In this document: positions 25,126 to 36,300 of the stretch, one piece after another | Layout of the letters: the number at the start of each line of letters is the position of its first letter | Numbering within the stretch: position 1 is the first letter of the stretch | From: Nocardia vinacea NBRC 16497 | GTDB taxonomy: Bacteria > Actinomycetota > Actinomycetes > Mycobacteriales > Mycobacteriaceae | Assembly: GCF_000308835.1 (NCBI RefSeq) | Contig: NZ_BAGN01000064.1 | Span: forward strand, 1 to 63,903 | DNA: 63,903 nt | Reading direction: 5' to 3' | Position numbers and translations under genes: made by a program | Notes under the pieces: generated by a model | Seen by the model: the letters and a program-made list of their open reading frames with translations, nothing else | Told to the model about the DNA's origin: nothing | Database searches by the model: none

Positions 25126-25842
25126 ATGATCGAATTGCGTAACGCACGGTGGGCAGTGGCAATGGCGGCGGGTGTGGTACTCGTCGCGGGCTGTAGCGGC
25201 AAGGACGACTCGGCGAATCACTCGAATTCCGCTACGCCGACCACGCCTCGCGAACAGTTGGTGCTGACCCCGGAGGAATTCCCCGCGGGCACAAAGAAGC
25301 TCGATCTGCCGCCGGAGCAGCTGCAGTCGACGGTCGGCGATCTCACCGCAACCCAGCAGAACGCCACCTTCACACCGGCGGAATGCGGTTCCACGCAGCA
25401 GGATCTCGCAGCGGCGACCAAGGAACTGCTCACGCAGTCGGCCATCTCCGCGGCAACCGGCAAGTCGGGCCAGATCTTTGTCGAATTCGTCTCCGGGCGG
25501 ACCGGAGATCTGCAACGGATCGCCGACGGCAATAAGCGCTGCGGTTCGGTCGAGGTGGTCGCGACCTACGATGGCCATCAGGTCACCGCATCGCAGCGCG
25601 TCACGAGTCAGCCTGCGCCCCAGGAACTGAATGGCGCGAACGCTATCGCCTACCACGCGACCAGCACCGCGACGACGGATGTCAGCGGTACTCCACTGAC
25701 ACAGAACGCGTACCTGGGTTACGCCGAGGTCCGGGGCATCACGGTCGCGGTTCGCGTTGCCGCGCTGGACGATTCGCTCGACCAGGCGGCCTTCGATCAG
25801 TTCTTCGTCGCGGCGGTGCAGAAGGTGGTGAAGGCGGCCTAG
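25126..25842 (+). CDS. Lipoprotein of unknown function
   Basis: A 238-residue secreted lipoprotein. The start at ATG 25126 gives a clean signal peptide, with positive MIELRNAR, a hydrophobic core and lipobox LVAGC (Cys23). Two more in-frame starts lie upstream. The mature part opens with a Ser/Asn/Thr-rich linker, then a domain with two cysteines (about residues 95 and 140). It resembles in layout the PknH-sensor-like/DUF5642 lipoproteins of mycobacteria; that family call is tentative. The stop is one base before the convergent VOC gene end. Confidence 0.7.
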   Translation: MIELRNARWAVAMAAGVVLVAGCSGKDDSANHSNSATPTTPREQLVLTPEEFPAGTKKLDLPPEQLQSTVGDLTATQQNATFTPAECGSTQQDLAAATKELLTQSAISAATGKSGQIFVEFVSGRTGDLQRIADGNKRCGSVEVVATYDGHQVTASQRVTSQPAPQELNGANAIAYHATSTATTDVSGTPLTQNAYLGYAEVRGITVAVRVAALDDSLDQAAFDQFFVAAVQKVVKAA

Positions 25843-25843
25843 C

Positions 25844-26257
25844 CTACTTGCGAACGATCAGTTCCAACGCGATATTGTCCGGATCCCGGAATTCGAGGAT
25901 ATAGCTGAACCCGATGTCCTTGATGTCTTCGCGCGCGACCCCGCAGGCATCGAGATGCGCTGCGGCAGCCTCCAATTCGGCCAGTGAATTCAGCGGGAAC
26001 GCGAGATGATCGAGCCCGACCCGGTCTTCGTCGAAGGTATCGGTGCCGACCGGCCGCAACCCGAGCATCCCGTGCTCCATCCGATAGATCACCCCGCCGA
26101 ACAAGAACCCGAGCTGCTGCCGCGTCGCCTCATCCGCATCGGCGGGCACCTCCAGCGCGACCGGCCATCCGAACACCGTCTCGTAGAACGCCCGCGACCG
26201 ATCGATATCGCAAACCGTCAGTCGCACATGGGCAATGGCACTAGTGGCAATCGGCAT
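25844..26257 (-). CDS. VOC-superfamily (glyoxalase/bleomycin-resistance fold) protein
   Basis: A 137-residue protein with two beta-alpha-beta-beta-beta units typical of the vicinal oxygen chelate superfamily. HVRLTVCDIDRSRAFYETVF opens the first unit, GLDHLAFPLNSLAELEAA opens the second, and EFRDPDNIALELI closes it. Potential metal ligands are His in each unit opening and the C-terminal Glu. The start at 26257 (MPIATSAIAHVRLTV) avoids an unlikely basic leader. Members include dioxygenases, isomerases and resistance proteins; the role here is unknown. Confidence 0.83.
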   Translation of the reverse strand: MPIATSAIAHVRLTVCDIDRSRAFYETVFGWPVALEVPADADEATRQQLGFLFGGVIYRMEHGMLGLRPVGTDTFDEDRVGLDHLAFPLNSLAELEAAAAHLDACGVAREDIKDIGFSYILEFRDPDNIALELIVRK

Positions 26258-26357
26258 ACCCCCATGCTCGCACCCGCCACCGATTACCCGCTGGTTAACC
26301 CCTCCCACCTGCCGTTTAGGTAAGCGCCGACCCATGCTGTAGCGTTATCTCCACCGA

Positions 26358-26431
26358 CGCGGGGTGGAGCAGCTCGGTAGCTCGCTGGGCTCATAACCCA
26401 GAGGTCGCAGGTTCAAATCCTGTCCCCGCTA
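26358..26431 (+). tRNA. Initiator tRNA-fMet (anticodon CAT)
   Basis: A complete cloverleaf with 7-bp acceptor stem CGCGGGG/CCCCGCT, discriminator A and CAT anticodon at 26392-26394. It has two hallmarks of an initiator tRNA: an unpaired first acceptor position (C1 opposite T72) and three consecutive G:C pairs in the anticodon stem (CTGGG/CCCAG). The T-loop is TTCAAAT. The 3' end is followed by CAA, so CCA is not fully encoded. Confidence 0.95.
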
Positions 26432-26438
26432 CAAAGGG

Positions 26439-26473
26439 AATGGCCCGGAACGCATTGTTCCGGGCCATTTTCC
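26439..26473 (+). terminator. Rho-independent terminator after tRNA-fMet
   Basis: AATGGCCCGGAAC pairs perfectly with GTTCCGGGCCATT over a 5-nt loop and is followed by a TTT run. The 13-bp stem is the strongest hairpin in the region and isolates the tRNA from the PKS leader. Confidence 0.88.
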
Positions 26474-26748
26474 ATTCTTGCTTCGGAGTGGGTTCGGGTC
26501 GGCATCGCGCAGTGGATAATCCGCGCGCTGATCGTTTGCGTCGTGGCACATGTCCATGTGGGCGGTGGTGCCTGCAAACCCTGGGCGTCTTCAATCTTGT
26601 ATATGTTTTCGACTGAGCGACCAGCATCGTTGGTGGAGGTCCGGTCGTAGCAAACGGTCAGGAAGCGACCGGTTCGCCTTCCCATATTTGGAAACATCAC
26701 TCGGGCGAGGTCTGCTATCCCTGATGCAGCGATGCGATGAGGAGACCA

Positions 26749-26895
26749 ATGCTTTACCTGCACAACCACGCCGGGAGTCGACTGGTGATCCCGCCCCGAT
26801 CGAGCCCGTGGTACGTCTGCGGCCGGGGTAACCGTCGGGAAGCTACTGGCCGGTTGACAAGGTCAAGATCGTCAAATTACTGTTCGGTACGATGA
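26749..26895 (+). CDS. Possible 48-residue small protein
   Basis: GAGGAG followed by four bases and ATG gives an unusually good initiation signal in this otherwise non-coding stretch. The reading frame yields 48 residues (MLYLHNHAGSRLVIPPRSSP, then a basic tail). No family is recognised, and the C-terminal third overlaps the first dyads. It could be a real micropeptide, a leader peptide, or chance. Confidence 0.2.
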   Translation: MLYLHNHAGSRLVIPPRSSPWYVCGRGNRREATGRLTRSRSSNYCSVR

Positions 26896-26919
26896 ATCGT
26901 GTTCTACTGTTCGAAGAAC
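26854..26919. promoter_or_regulatory. Cluster of short dyads upstream of the PKS
   Basis: Four perfect short inverted repeats lie within 66 bp: TTGAC-AAG-GTCAA (26854-26866), ACGAT-GA-ATCGT (26889-26900), and GTTCT-N9-AGAAC (26901-26919), which overlaps GTTC-GAA-GAAC (26909-26919). TTGACA at 26854 could also be a -35 element. A regulated promoter for the PKS is plausible. Confidence 0.35.
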
Positions 26920-27150
26920 TGAGGGATCATTGTGCCGATTCCACATCGCTGTAGCGTGGGCGCTTTATGCATTTCGCGTCGTGCGTTTCGGGCACAACCC
27001 CTCCGGCGCGCGCCTCAATCCGCTGGCATACACCACGTAGCGTTCCAGTCTTCAGCGTCGTTTGCTGATCATTTGCACTACTGAGCCAGCGGCACACCGA
27101 GGTCCAGTCCGGGCCTAGTCTGCGCCATCTCCTCGGGGCCCCAGATCGCT

Positions 27151-27305
27151 TGCGGAAGACGCTCCGCATCATGGGCTCTTCGCTGAGTCTCGACTGCGTC
27201 GAAATCCGTTATGTCCGATTCAGGAATCGTCTGATTCCTTTGCTGCGGACAGCAAACACACTCGTCAGAGACTTTTACGGCGGGTCCCAACCTGCCTTGG
27301 GAAGG
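27151..27305 (+). promoter_or_regulatory. Structured PKS leader: five perfect stem-loops, last one over the Shine-Dalgarno
   Basis: Perfect hairpins are TGCGGA/TCCGCA (27151-27168), TCGAC/GTCGA (27190-27202), AGGAATC/GATTCCT with GTCT loop (27222-27239), TTTGCTG/CAGCAAA with CGGA loop (27239-27256) and TCCCAA/TTGGGA (27285-27302). The third can be replaced by GATTC/GAATC (27217-27228), giving mutually exclusive folds. The 3' arm of the fifth overlaps GGGAAGGA (27299-27306), the ribosome-binding site of the PKS GTG at 27316. Suggests translational or attenuation control (inference). Confidence 0.5.
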
Positions 27306-27315
27306 ATGTTCAGAG

Positions 27316-30300
27316 GTGACCGGATCGGCGTTCGAGGTCGCTATCGTCGGCATGTCCTGCAGACTGCCGGGCGCGGCCGATCTCGACAGTTACTGGCAGC
27401 TGCTCAGCGAGGGGCGCGCCGCGATCGGCACAGCTCCTCCGCGGCGGGAGGGCATCACCGAGCGCGCCGGATTCGTTGACACCGTAGGGGAGTTCGACGC
27501 GGACTTCTTCGGGGTCTCGCCCAACGAGGCGCGGGCGATCGATCCGCAGCAGCTGCTGGCGTTGGAGTTGAGCTGGGAGGCGCTCGAGGACGCGGGCCTG
27601 GCCGCCACGGCGCGCGATGCCCGGCGGTGCGGTGTGTTCGTCGGCAGCACCGGAAGCGATTTCGCCGAAATCCTGGCCTCCCAAGGTGGTCCGGGTGTCA
27701 GCCGCCACTCACTATGGGGTGTCGGACGCGGCATCATCGCCAACCGCATCTCGAACTACTTCGGTTTCAGCGGCCCGAGCATGCTGGTCGACAGCGCCCA
27801 GGCATCCTCGCTGGTCGCGGTGCATCTGGCCTGTGAGAGCCTGCGCAGCGGTGAGAGCGAGGTGGCTCTGGCCGGCGGCCTGAACCTGATTCTGTCGCCG
27901 ACCAGCGGTGAGCGTATCGAGCAGTTCGGCGCGCAGTCGGCGCTCGGCGCCTGCTACACCTTCGACGCGCGGGCCGATGGGTTCGTCCGCGGCGAGGGTG
28001 GCGGCATGGTGGTGCTGAAACCCTTGGCGCAGGCGGTCGCCGACGGCGACCGGATCCATGCCGTCATCCGGGGCAGTGCGGTCAACACCGGCAACGAACG
28101 CCGAGTGCTGACCGCCCCGAGCCGAGATGCCCAGGCGGCGGTGATCCACTCCGCTCTCACCGCGGCAGGTGTCGAGGCACCGTCGGTGCAGTACGTCGAA
28201 TTGCACGGCACCGGAACACCCGCCGGTGATCCGGTGGAGGCCGCCGCGCTCGGCGAAACCTACGGCGTGCGCCGGGCGCAGGACGCACCGCTGGCCGTCG
28301 GATCGGTCAAGACGAATATCGGCCATCTGGAAGGTGCTTCCGGTATCGCGGGCCTCATCAAGACCGTGCTCTCGCTGACTCACCGGGAACTGGTGGCCAG
28401 CCTGAACTTCGAGACACCGAATCCGCGAATTCCGCTCGAGGACTTGGGTTTGCGGGTGGTGACAGGCACCGAGGACTGGCCTGCGGCCGACGTGCGCAGG
28501 GCAGGTGTGTCCTCATTCGGTATGGGTGGCTCGAATGCCCATGTGATCGTGGAGGAGGCGCCCGCCGTCTTGTCCGCCGCGCCCACGGTGGACGGCGCGG
28601 CCGGTGCGGTGTCGTGGGTGGTGTCGGCTCGCAGCGAGGACGGCGTGCGTGCGCAAGCGGCCCGGCTGCGGGAGTGGCTGCTGCGCTATCCGGAGCCGGC
28701 TATGGCCGATGTGGCGTACTCGCTGCTGGCCACGCGAGCCCAGATGGAGTGGCGCGGCAACGTCGTCGGGCGGGATCGAGAGGAGCTGCTGGCCGGCCTG
28801 GCAGCTCTGGCCGACCCGACCGCGCCCGCTGTGGCCATCGAGCCGACAACCTGGCGGGCCGAGCCGCGGCGGGTCGCGTTCGTCTTCCCGGGGCAGGGCA
28901 GCCAGTGGGAGGGCATGGCGCTGGCGCTGCTGGATTCGGGTGGGGCGTTCGCGGAGTCGATCGCGGAATGTCAAGCGGCGCTTGCGCCGTACGTGCAATG
29001 GTCGCTGACGTCGGTGCTGCGTCGCGAAGCTGACGCGCCCCCGCTGGATCGCGTGGATGTGGTGCAGCCGGTGCTGTTCGCGGTGATGGTCTCACTGGCC
29101 CGGATGTGGCGAGCGGCCGGCGTGGAGCCGGACGTGGTGATCGGCCATTCCCAGGGCGAGATCGCCGCCGCCTATATCGCTGGTGGACTGTCGCTGTCCG
29201 ATGCGGCGCGTGTGGTTGCGCTCCGGTCGCGCGCGGTCGCCGATGAGCTGGCTGGACAGGGCGGTATGGCCTCGATCGGACTCGGCGCCGATGCGGTCCG
29301 GGAACGTTTGTCGGCGTATGGGGATCGGCTGTCGCTGGCGGCGGTGAACGGACCGGCGCAAAGCGTGATAGCCGGTGATGTGCCGGCGATGGAGGAGTTT
29401 CTCGCCGCCTGCGCCGACGACGGTGTGTGGGCCCGCCGGATTCCGGTGGATTACGCGTCGCATTCGAAGGCGGTCGAGCGGCTACGCGATCGGTTGGTCG
29501 AGGAACTGGAGCCGATCCGCCCGCAATCCGGGTCGGTACCGTTCTTTTCCACGGTATTCGCCGACCGGTTGGATACGGCGGAACTGGACGCCGAATACTG
29601 GTATCGGTCGCTGCGGGAACCGGTTCGATTCGCCGATGCTGTGACGGCGCTGATCGCGGGCGGTATCAACGCATTCGTCGAGGCGAGTCCGCATCCGGTT
29701 CTCACGATGGGTATCGGCGTAACCGCCGAGGCGGCCGGTGCGGCCGAGGGCGTATCCGTTGTCGGGTCGTTGCGGCGCGGTGCGGGCGGCCCGGAACGGT
29801 TCATGGCGTCGCTGGCACAAGCCCATTGCGCCGGTGTGCGGGTGGATCCGGGCGCGCTGGTCTCCGGCGGGGCGCGGGTCGACCTGCCGCCCTACGCGTT
29901 CCAGCGTCGCAACTTCTGGGCCGGTGTGCCGGTCGCTTCCGGTGTCACCGACGTCGTTGCGGCGAGCGAGGAGCAAATCTCCGAAGGTAATGAGCCGACC
30001 TCAGGATGGGAGAACGGCCCGCTGGCACGCAAACTGCTGGCGGCTCCGGAATATCAGCGCGACACAGTAGTTCTCGATATCGTTCGGGAGCATGCCGCTG
30101 CCGTACTAGGCCACGAGTCGGCTCGATCGATTCATCCCGATCTGCCGTTCACCGAGTTCGGCTTCGACTCCGTCAGTGGGGTGGAGCTGCAGAACCGACT
30201 GCTACGGGCCACCGGTGTGCCGCTGCCGAAGACACTCATCTTCGACCATCCGACCGCGAGTGCGGTTGCGGCGCTGCTACGGTCGCGGGTCACCGGGACC

Positions 30301-33300
30301 GGCACCGGGCAGCGGCAGGTATCACGACGCGCTGACCTCACCCGCTCCGCCGGCTCCGCAAGCTCCGCAGGCCGACCATCCCCGATGTCGGACGAACCGA
30401 TCGCGATCGTGGGCATGAGCGCCCGATTCCCGGGCGGTGTGCGGTCCGCCGAGGATCTGTGGGACCTGGTGGCGGCGGGCCGGGACGCGATCGGCGAATT
30501 CCCTGCCGACCGCGGCTGGGACCTGGACCGGCTGTTCGACCCGGACCCCGATAAACCGGGCACGGTCTACACGCGACACGGTGGGTTCCTCAGCGATGCA
30601 GGCGATTTCGATCCTGGCTTCTTCGGTATCAGCCCACGCGAGGCGTTGGCGATGGATCCGCAGCAGCGGCTGCTGCTCGAAACAGCCTGGGAGGCCCTGG
30701 AGGACGCGGGTATCGACCCGATGTCGTTGCGGGGCAGCGATACCGGCGTCTTCGCCGGCGCCTGCACGTCCGGATACTCCGGGCGGGTGACCGGTGACCT
30801 CGAGGGATTCCGGCTGACCGGCACTTCGCACAGTGTCATTTCGGGCCGCGTCGCGTACGCGTTCGGCCTGGAGGGTCCGGCGGTGACGGTGGATACGGCG
30901 TGCTCGTCGTCGTTGGTGGCATTGCACCTTGCGTGCCAGGCGCTGCGCCAGGGCGACAGCTCGCTGGTGCTCGCAGGCGGTGTGACCGTCGCGGCCAGCC
31001 CGTATCTGTACGTGGACTTCTCCCGCCAGCGCGGCCTGTCACCGGACGGTCGCTGCAAGGCGTTCTCGGCGGCCGCCGACGGTGTGGCGTGGTCGGAGGG
31101 CTCGGGCGTTCTTGTACTGGAACGACTTTCGGATGCGCAGCGGCTCGGCCACAACATCCTGGCCGTCGTTCGCGGTAGTGCGGTGAACCAAGACGGCGCG
31201 AGCAACGGTTTGACCGCACCGAATGGTCCGTCGCAGGAGCGGGTGATCGTGCAGGCCCTCGCCAATGCGGGGATCTCGGCGGTCGACGTGGACGCGGTGG
31301 AGGCGCACGGGACCGGCACGACTCTGGGTGATCCGATCGAAGCACAGGCGTTGATCGCCGCCTACGGACAGGATCGCGGCGAGCGGGAACCGTTGCGGAT
31401 CGGTTCATTGAAATCGAATATCGGCCATGCCGTGGCCGCCGCCGGGGTAGCCGGTGTGATCAAGATGGTGCAGGCGATGCGGCACGAGCGGCTGCCGCGG
31501 ACGCTGCACGCCGAAACGCCGACGCCGCACGTGGATTGGGCCGGGGGCGCGGTGCGTCTGCTGACCGACGCCGAACCGTGGACCGCAGGCGATCGAGTGC
31601 GCCGGGCCGGTGTGTCGTCGTTCGGGATCAGCGGCACCAACGCGCATGTGATCCTCGAAGAAGCACCAGCCGTACCGGTGGCGGCCGCCCAGGGCGACGA
31701 CGCGGAGCGGCCGTCGAATATCACGCCGTTCCTGGTGTCGGGCAAGGGCGAGGCCGGTCTGCGCGCCCAGGCCGCCCGGCTGCGTGCCTGGTTGTCCGAG
31801 CGGCCGGAGATCGACGTCGCGGATGCGGCCTATTCGCTGGCGACGTCGCGCGCGCAGCTGGATTCACGCAGTGTGGTCCTCGGCCGCGATCGGGACGAGC
31901 TGCTGGAACGGCTGGCGAATCTTGCCGAATCGGGGACCGGCACCGGTGTCATCGCAGGAGCCATCGGTTCGGGGACGACGGCTTTCTTGTTCACCGGTCA
32001 GGGTGCACAGCGGATCGGCATGGGCGCCGGCTTGTACGAGGCCTTCCCGGTATTCGCGGACGCGTTGGATTCGGTGTGCGCCCAGTTCGATCCCGTGCTG
32101 GAGTGCTCGCTCGAAGACATCATGTTCGGCGGTACAGGTGCCACGGTTCTGGATCGGACCGAGTTCACCCAGCCCGCGTTGTTCGCCTTCGAGGTGGCGC
32201 TGTATCGCCTGCTGGAATCCTTCGGCGTCACCCCGGACGTGTTGATCGGCCATTCGATCGGAGAAGTCGCGGCCGCATACCTCGCTGGCCTGTGGTCGCT
32301 CGCGGATGCCTGCCGGTTGGTGGCGGCGCGCGGCCGTCTCATGGGCGCGTTGCCCGAGGGCGGCGCGATGCTGGCCATCGCAGCGTCCGAGACCGAAGTG
32401 AACGATGTCGTCGCCCGGTATACCGGCCGAGTGTCGGTCGCCGCGGTGAACGCGCCTGAGGCCCTGGTGATCTCGGGTGACGAGGACGCGGTCGCCGAGA
32501 TCGGGGCGCAATTTGTCGAGCGTGGCCGGAAGACGTCGCGGCTGCGGGTCAGCCATGCCTTCCACTCGCATCGGATGGATCCGATGCTGGCCGAATTCGA
32601 GTCTGTCGCAAAGGACTTGACCTACAACCGACTACGCCTACCGGTGGTGTCGAACGTGTCCGGTCAGCTGGCTGGGGACGAGGTGCTGGAACCCTCCTAT
32701 TGGGTTCGGCAAGTGCGGGCCGCGGTGCGATTCGCGCCGGGCATCGAGAAATTGATCTCCTCGGGGGTACGCCGATTCCTGGAAGTCGGGCCCGACGCGG
32801 TACTGGCGGCGATGACCCGGCAGACCCTTCCGGAGGGCGTGGAGTCGGTGGTGGCCGCGGCCGTGCGCCGGGATCACGATGAGCCCCAACAATTCCTGAC
32901 GATGCTGGGGCACGCGCACACGTCCGGTGTGCGCGTGGATTGGACGCCACTGTTCCGTCGCCCGTCGGTACGACGAGTTCCCCTGCCCACGTACGCCTTC
33001 CAACACCAGCGGTTCTGGTTGCCGCCGCGTCCCGAAGCCACCGGCGGCACCCTCGGCCACCCGTTGCTCACCGGTGTGGTGCCGGTGGCCGGTAAAGACG
33101 AGTTCGTTTTCACCGGCCGGTTCTCGCTGCCGATCGACCCATGGGTCGCCGACCATATGACCTACGGCACCGTGGTGCTGCCGAGCGCGACCCTCGTCGA
33201 GTTCCTGCTGGTCGCGGGCAGCAGAATCGACTGCGGTGTCGTCGAAGAGCTGACCCTGGAGGCTCCGATCCTGCCGTCGGAAGACGACGAGGTCGAACTG

Positions 33301-36300
33301 CAGGTGTCGGTGCAGGAGCCGGACGGGAACGGGCGACGGCCGTTCAGCTTCTACTTCCGTAAGGCGGGTCGCCGAGCGGGCGAATGGGTGCGCAACGCCA
33401 GTGGAGTGCTGGCACCTTCCTGGGACGGCGACGACGCTCTGCTGGACCGGCTGCGGGACGAGGCATGGCCGCCGGCCGACGCCGAAACTCTCGATCCCTC
33501 ATGGATTCCCGAGCGGATAGCCAAGGGATCCGGACTCGAATACGGTCCCGCGTTCATCGGTGTCGACGGCGCATGGCAGCGGGGTGACACCGTCTTCTCC
33601 GAGATCACCCTGGATACCGCGGCCGCGCCCGAACCGGAGCGGTTCGATCTGCATCCCGCTCTACTCGACCTGGTCATGCACGCCGGGCTGGCCGGGCTCA
33701 TCTGGCACGATCAGGACAGCGATCCCGATACCGGCCGGTTGCTGTTCCGCTGGGGCGGGGCGCGACTGCACCAGCCGCTGGTCAAGGCGACGACGCTGCG
33801 GGTCATCGCCGTGGCGAGCGGCCCGGAGACGATCTCCGTTGCGACCGTTGACGATTCGGGACGGCCCGTGGTCTCTGTCGACGCGGTCGTCATGCGGCCC
33901 TATGACGTGAAGCAGATGCGCGGCACCCTGGCCGGGGATGACGCCGGCCTCTACGAGGTCCAGTGGACACCGGCGCCGGCGGCGACACCGAGTCTGTCCG
34001 TGGACCGGATAGCCGTCCTCGGTAAGGCGCCGGTCGCCGGAATCGACACCTTCTCGCCGAATCCGTCGGAACTTGCTGCGGCACAAGTGATTCCAGATGT
34101 CGTGATCTGGCACCCGGAGATCAGTGCCGACGATCCGGAGGTCGTTCGCGGCCACCTGGAAACGGTCTTGGCGACGGTGCAGGCTTGGCTGGCGCAAGCA
34201 CGACTGGCCGACACCCGGCTGGTCGTGGTGACCGCGAACGGTGCCGCGCTGCCGGGCGAGGCACCGGATCTCGCCGCGGCAGCCGTCTGGGGACTGATGC
34301 GCAGCGCCCAATCCGAATATCCGGGCCGGTTCATTCTCCTCGACGTCGATCCGTCGGCGCCCATGACCGACCCGACGCTGGTCGGCGCGGTGATCGCGGC
34401 AGGCGAACCACAGGCCGCGGTGCGCGACGGAGCATTGCTCGTGCCGAGACTGGCGAGAGCACGAGCCGAGCACGGTGCCGAGCCGGGACAGGCGTTCGGC
34501 GCCGGCACCGTACTGATCACCGGCGGCACCGGCGGCCTCGGCGCACTCGTGGCCCGGCATCTGGTCGCCGCACACGGCGTCCGCCGTTTGCTGCTGGTTT
34601 CCAGGAGTGGCGAAACCGCCGACGGTGCAACGGAATTGATGTCCGAACTGTCGGCAGCCGGCGCTGCTGTCATGGTGGCGGCCTGCGATGTGAGCGATCG
34701 AGAAGCCCTCCGTGCTCTGCTGGATTCGCTCGATGCGGATCATCCTCTGACCGGCGTGGTCCATGCGGCGGGTGTCCTCGACGACGGCACCCTCTCCGGG
34801 CTTACTACCGAGCAACTCCGGCGAGTGTTCGGCCCGAAGGCCGCGGCGGCCTGGCACCTGCACGATCTCACTCGCGACCGTGACCTGTCGGCCTTCGTGT
34901 TGTTCTCGTCCGTCGCGGCAACGATCGGAACGGCGGGACAGGGCAACTACGCGGCAGCCAACGCATTCCTCGACGCGCTGGCGCATCGTCGCCGAGCCGC
35001 AGGGCTGTCCGCGACTTCGCTGGCCTGGGGGCCCTGGAATTCCGGCGCCGGCATGACCGGCGGCTTGGACCGCAGCGCCGTCGCCCGCTGGGAAAGGCTC
35101 GGTCTCCACCCGCTCGCGAACGACGAAGGGCTCCGGCTGTTCGACGCGGCCACCGCCCGCGCCACCGCGCACGTGGCAGCGATCGGGTTCGATCCGGCGG
35201 AGCTGCGGCGCGAAGCGCGCGACGGTGCGGTGCCGGCGGTACTCCGCGGTTTCCTGCCCCGTACCACGGACCGGCCCGCGGCCGCGTCGAGTTCGCTGGG
35301 CACACGACTGAGCCGGGTACCGGAAGCCGGACGCGCCGCGGTGGTGCTCGACCTGGTCCGAGAGCACGCGGCAGCCGTGCTGGGGCACGGTTCCGCCGAC
35401 GACATCAGCCCCGACGAGCGCTTCGACACACTGGGATTCGACTCGCTCGGCGGCGTCGAATTCCGCAACCGATTGTCGAAGGCCACCGGTGTCCAGCTGC
35501 CATCCACCCTGGTCTTCGACCACCCCACCGCCGCGGCGGTCGCCACCCTCTTGTACTCCAAGATCGAGGGAACGGAATCCGGTCCCAGGACTACCCGGGT
35601 GTCGCGCCGCGTCCGCGCGGACGAGCCCATCGCGATCGTCGGCATGAGCTGCCGATTCCCCGGCGGCGTCCGAAACCCGGAACAGTTGTGGGATCTGGTG
35701 CGGTCGGGGACCGATGCCACCACCGAATTCCCGAACGATCGTGGCTGGGATCTCGAGCAGCTGATCGACCAGGACCCGGACAAGCCCGGCACGGTCTACA
35801 GCCGCGGCGGCGGATTCCTGGACGACGCAGGCGATTTCGACGCCGGATTCTTCGGAATCAGCCCCCGCGAGGCGCTGGCGATGGATCCGCAGCAGCGGTT
35901 GCTGCTGGAAGCATCATGGGAGGCACTGGAGGAATCCGGAATCGACCCGACCACGTTGCGCGGCAGCGACACCGGTGTGTTCGCGGGCGCGTGCGCCTCG
36001 GGGTACGTCGACAATGTCACCGGCGACCTGGAGGGCTTCCGGCTGACGGGCACCACCCACAGTGTCGTCTCCGGCCGCGTGGCATACGTTTTCGGCCTCG
36101 AAGGACCAGCGGTCACGATCGATACCGCATGCTCGTCCTCACTGGTGGCCATGCATCTGGCGTGTCAGGCCCTGCGTCAGGGCGAAACCTCGCTGGCCGT
36201 AGCCGGTGGCGTCACCGTGGCCGCAACCCCTTATCTCTCCGTGGATTTCGCGCGGCAACGTGGCCTGTCGCCGGATGGCCGATGCAAGGCGTTCTCCGCC

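Larger units (their letters stand above)
26474..27315. other. 842-nt region before the PKS without a convincing gene
   Basis: Base composition is more AT-rich than the surrounding genes, and frames on both strands are short with poor codon bias. It contains one short reading frame with a good ribosome-binding site (26749), a cluster of dyads (26854-26919) and a run of stem-loops (27151-27302). It is the only place where the PKS promoter and leader can lie. A former integration site at the tRNA is possible but no repeat of the tRNA 3' end was found in the window. Confidence 0.6.

Noticed and set aside
26391..26769. Minus-strand frames overlapping tRNA-fMet and its terminator
   Set aside because: They read through the tRNA and the terminator hairpin, and have no ribosome-binding site.
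33661..35523. 620-codon minus-strand frame opposite module 1 DH-KR
   Set aside because: Composition is that of a shadow frame; it is fully covered by the PKS with all catalytic motifs on the plus strand.
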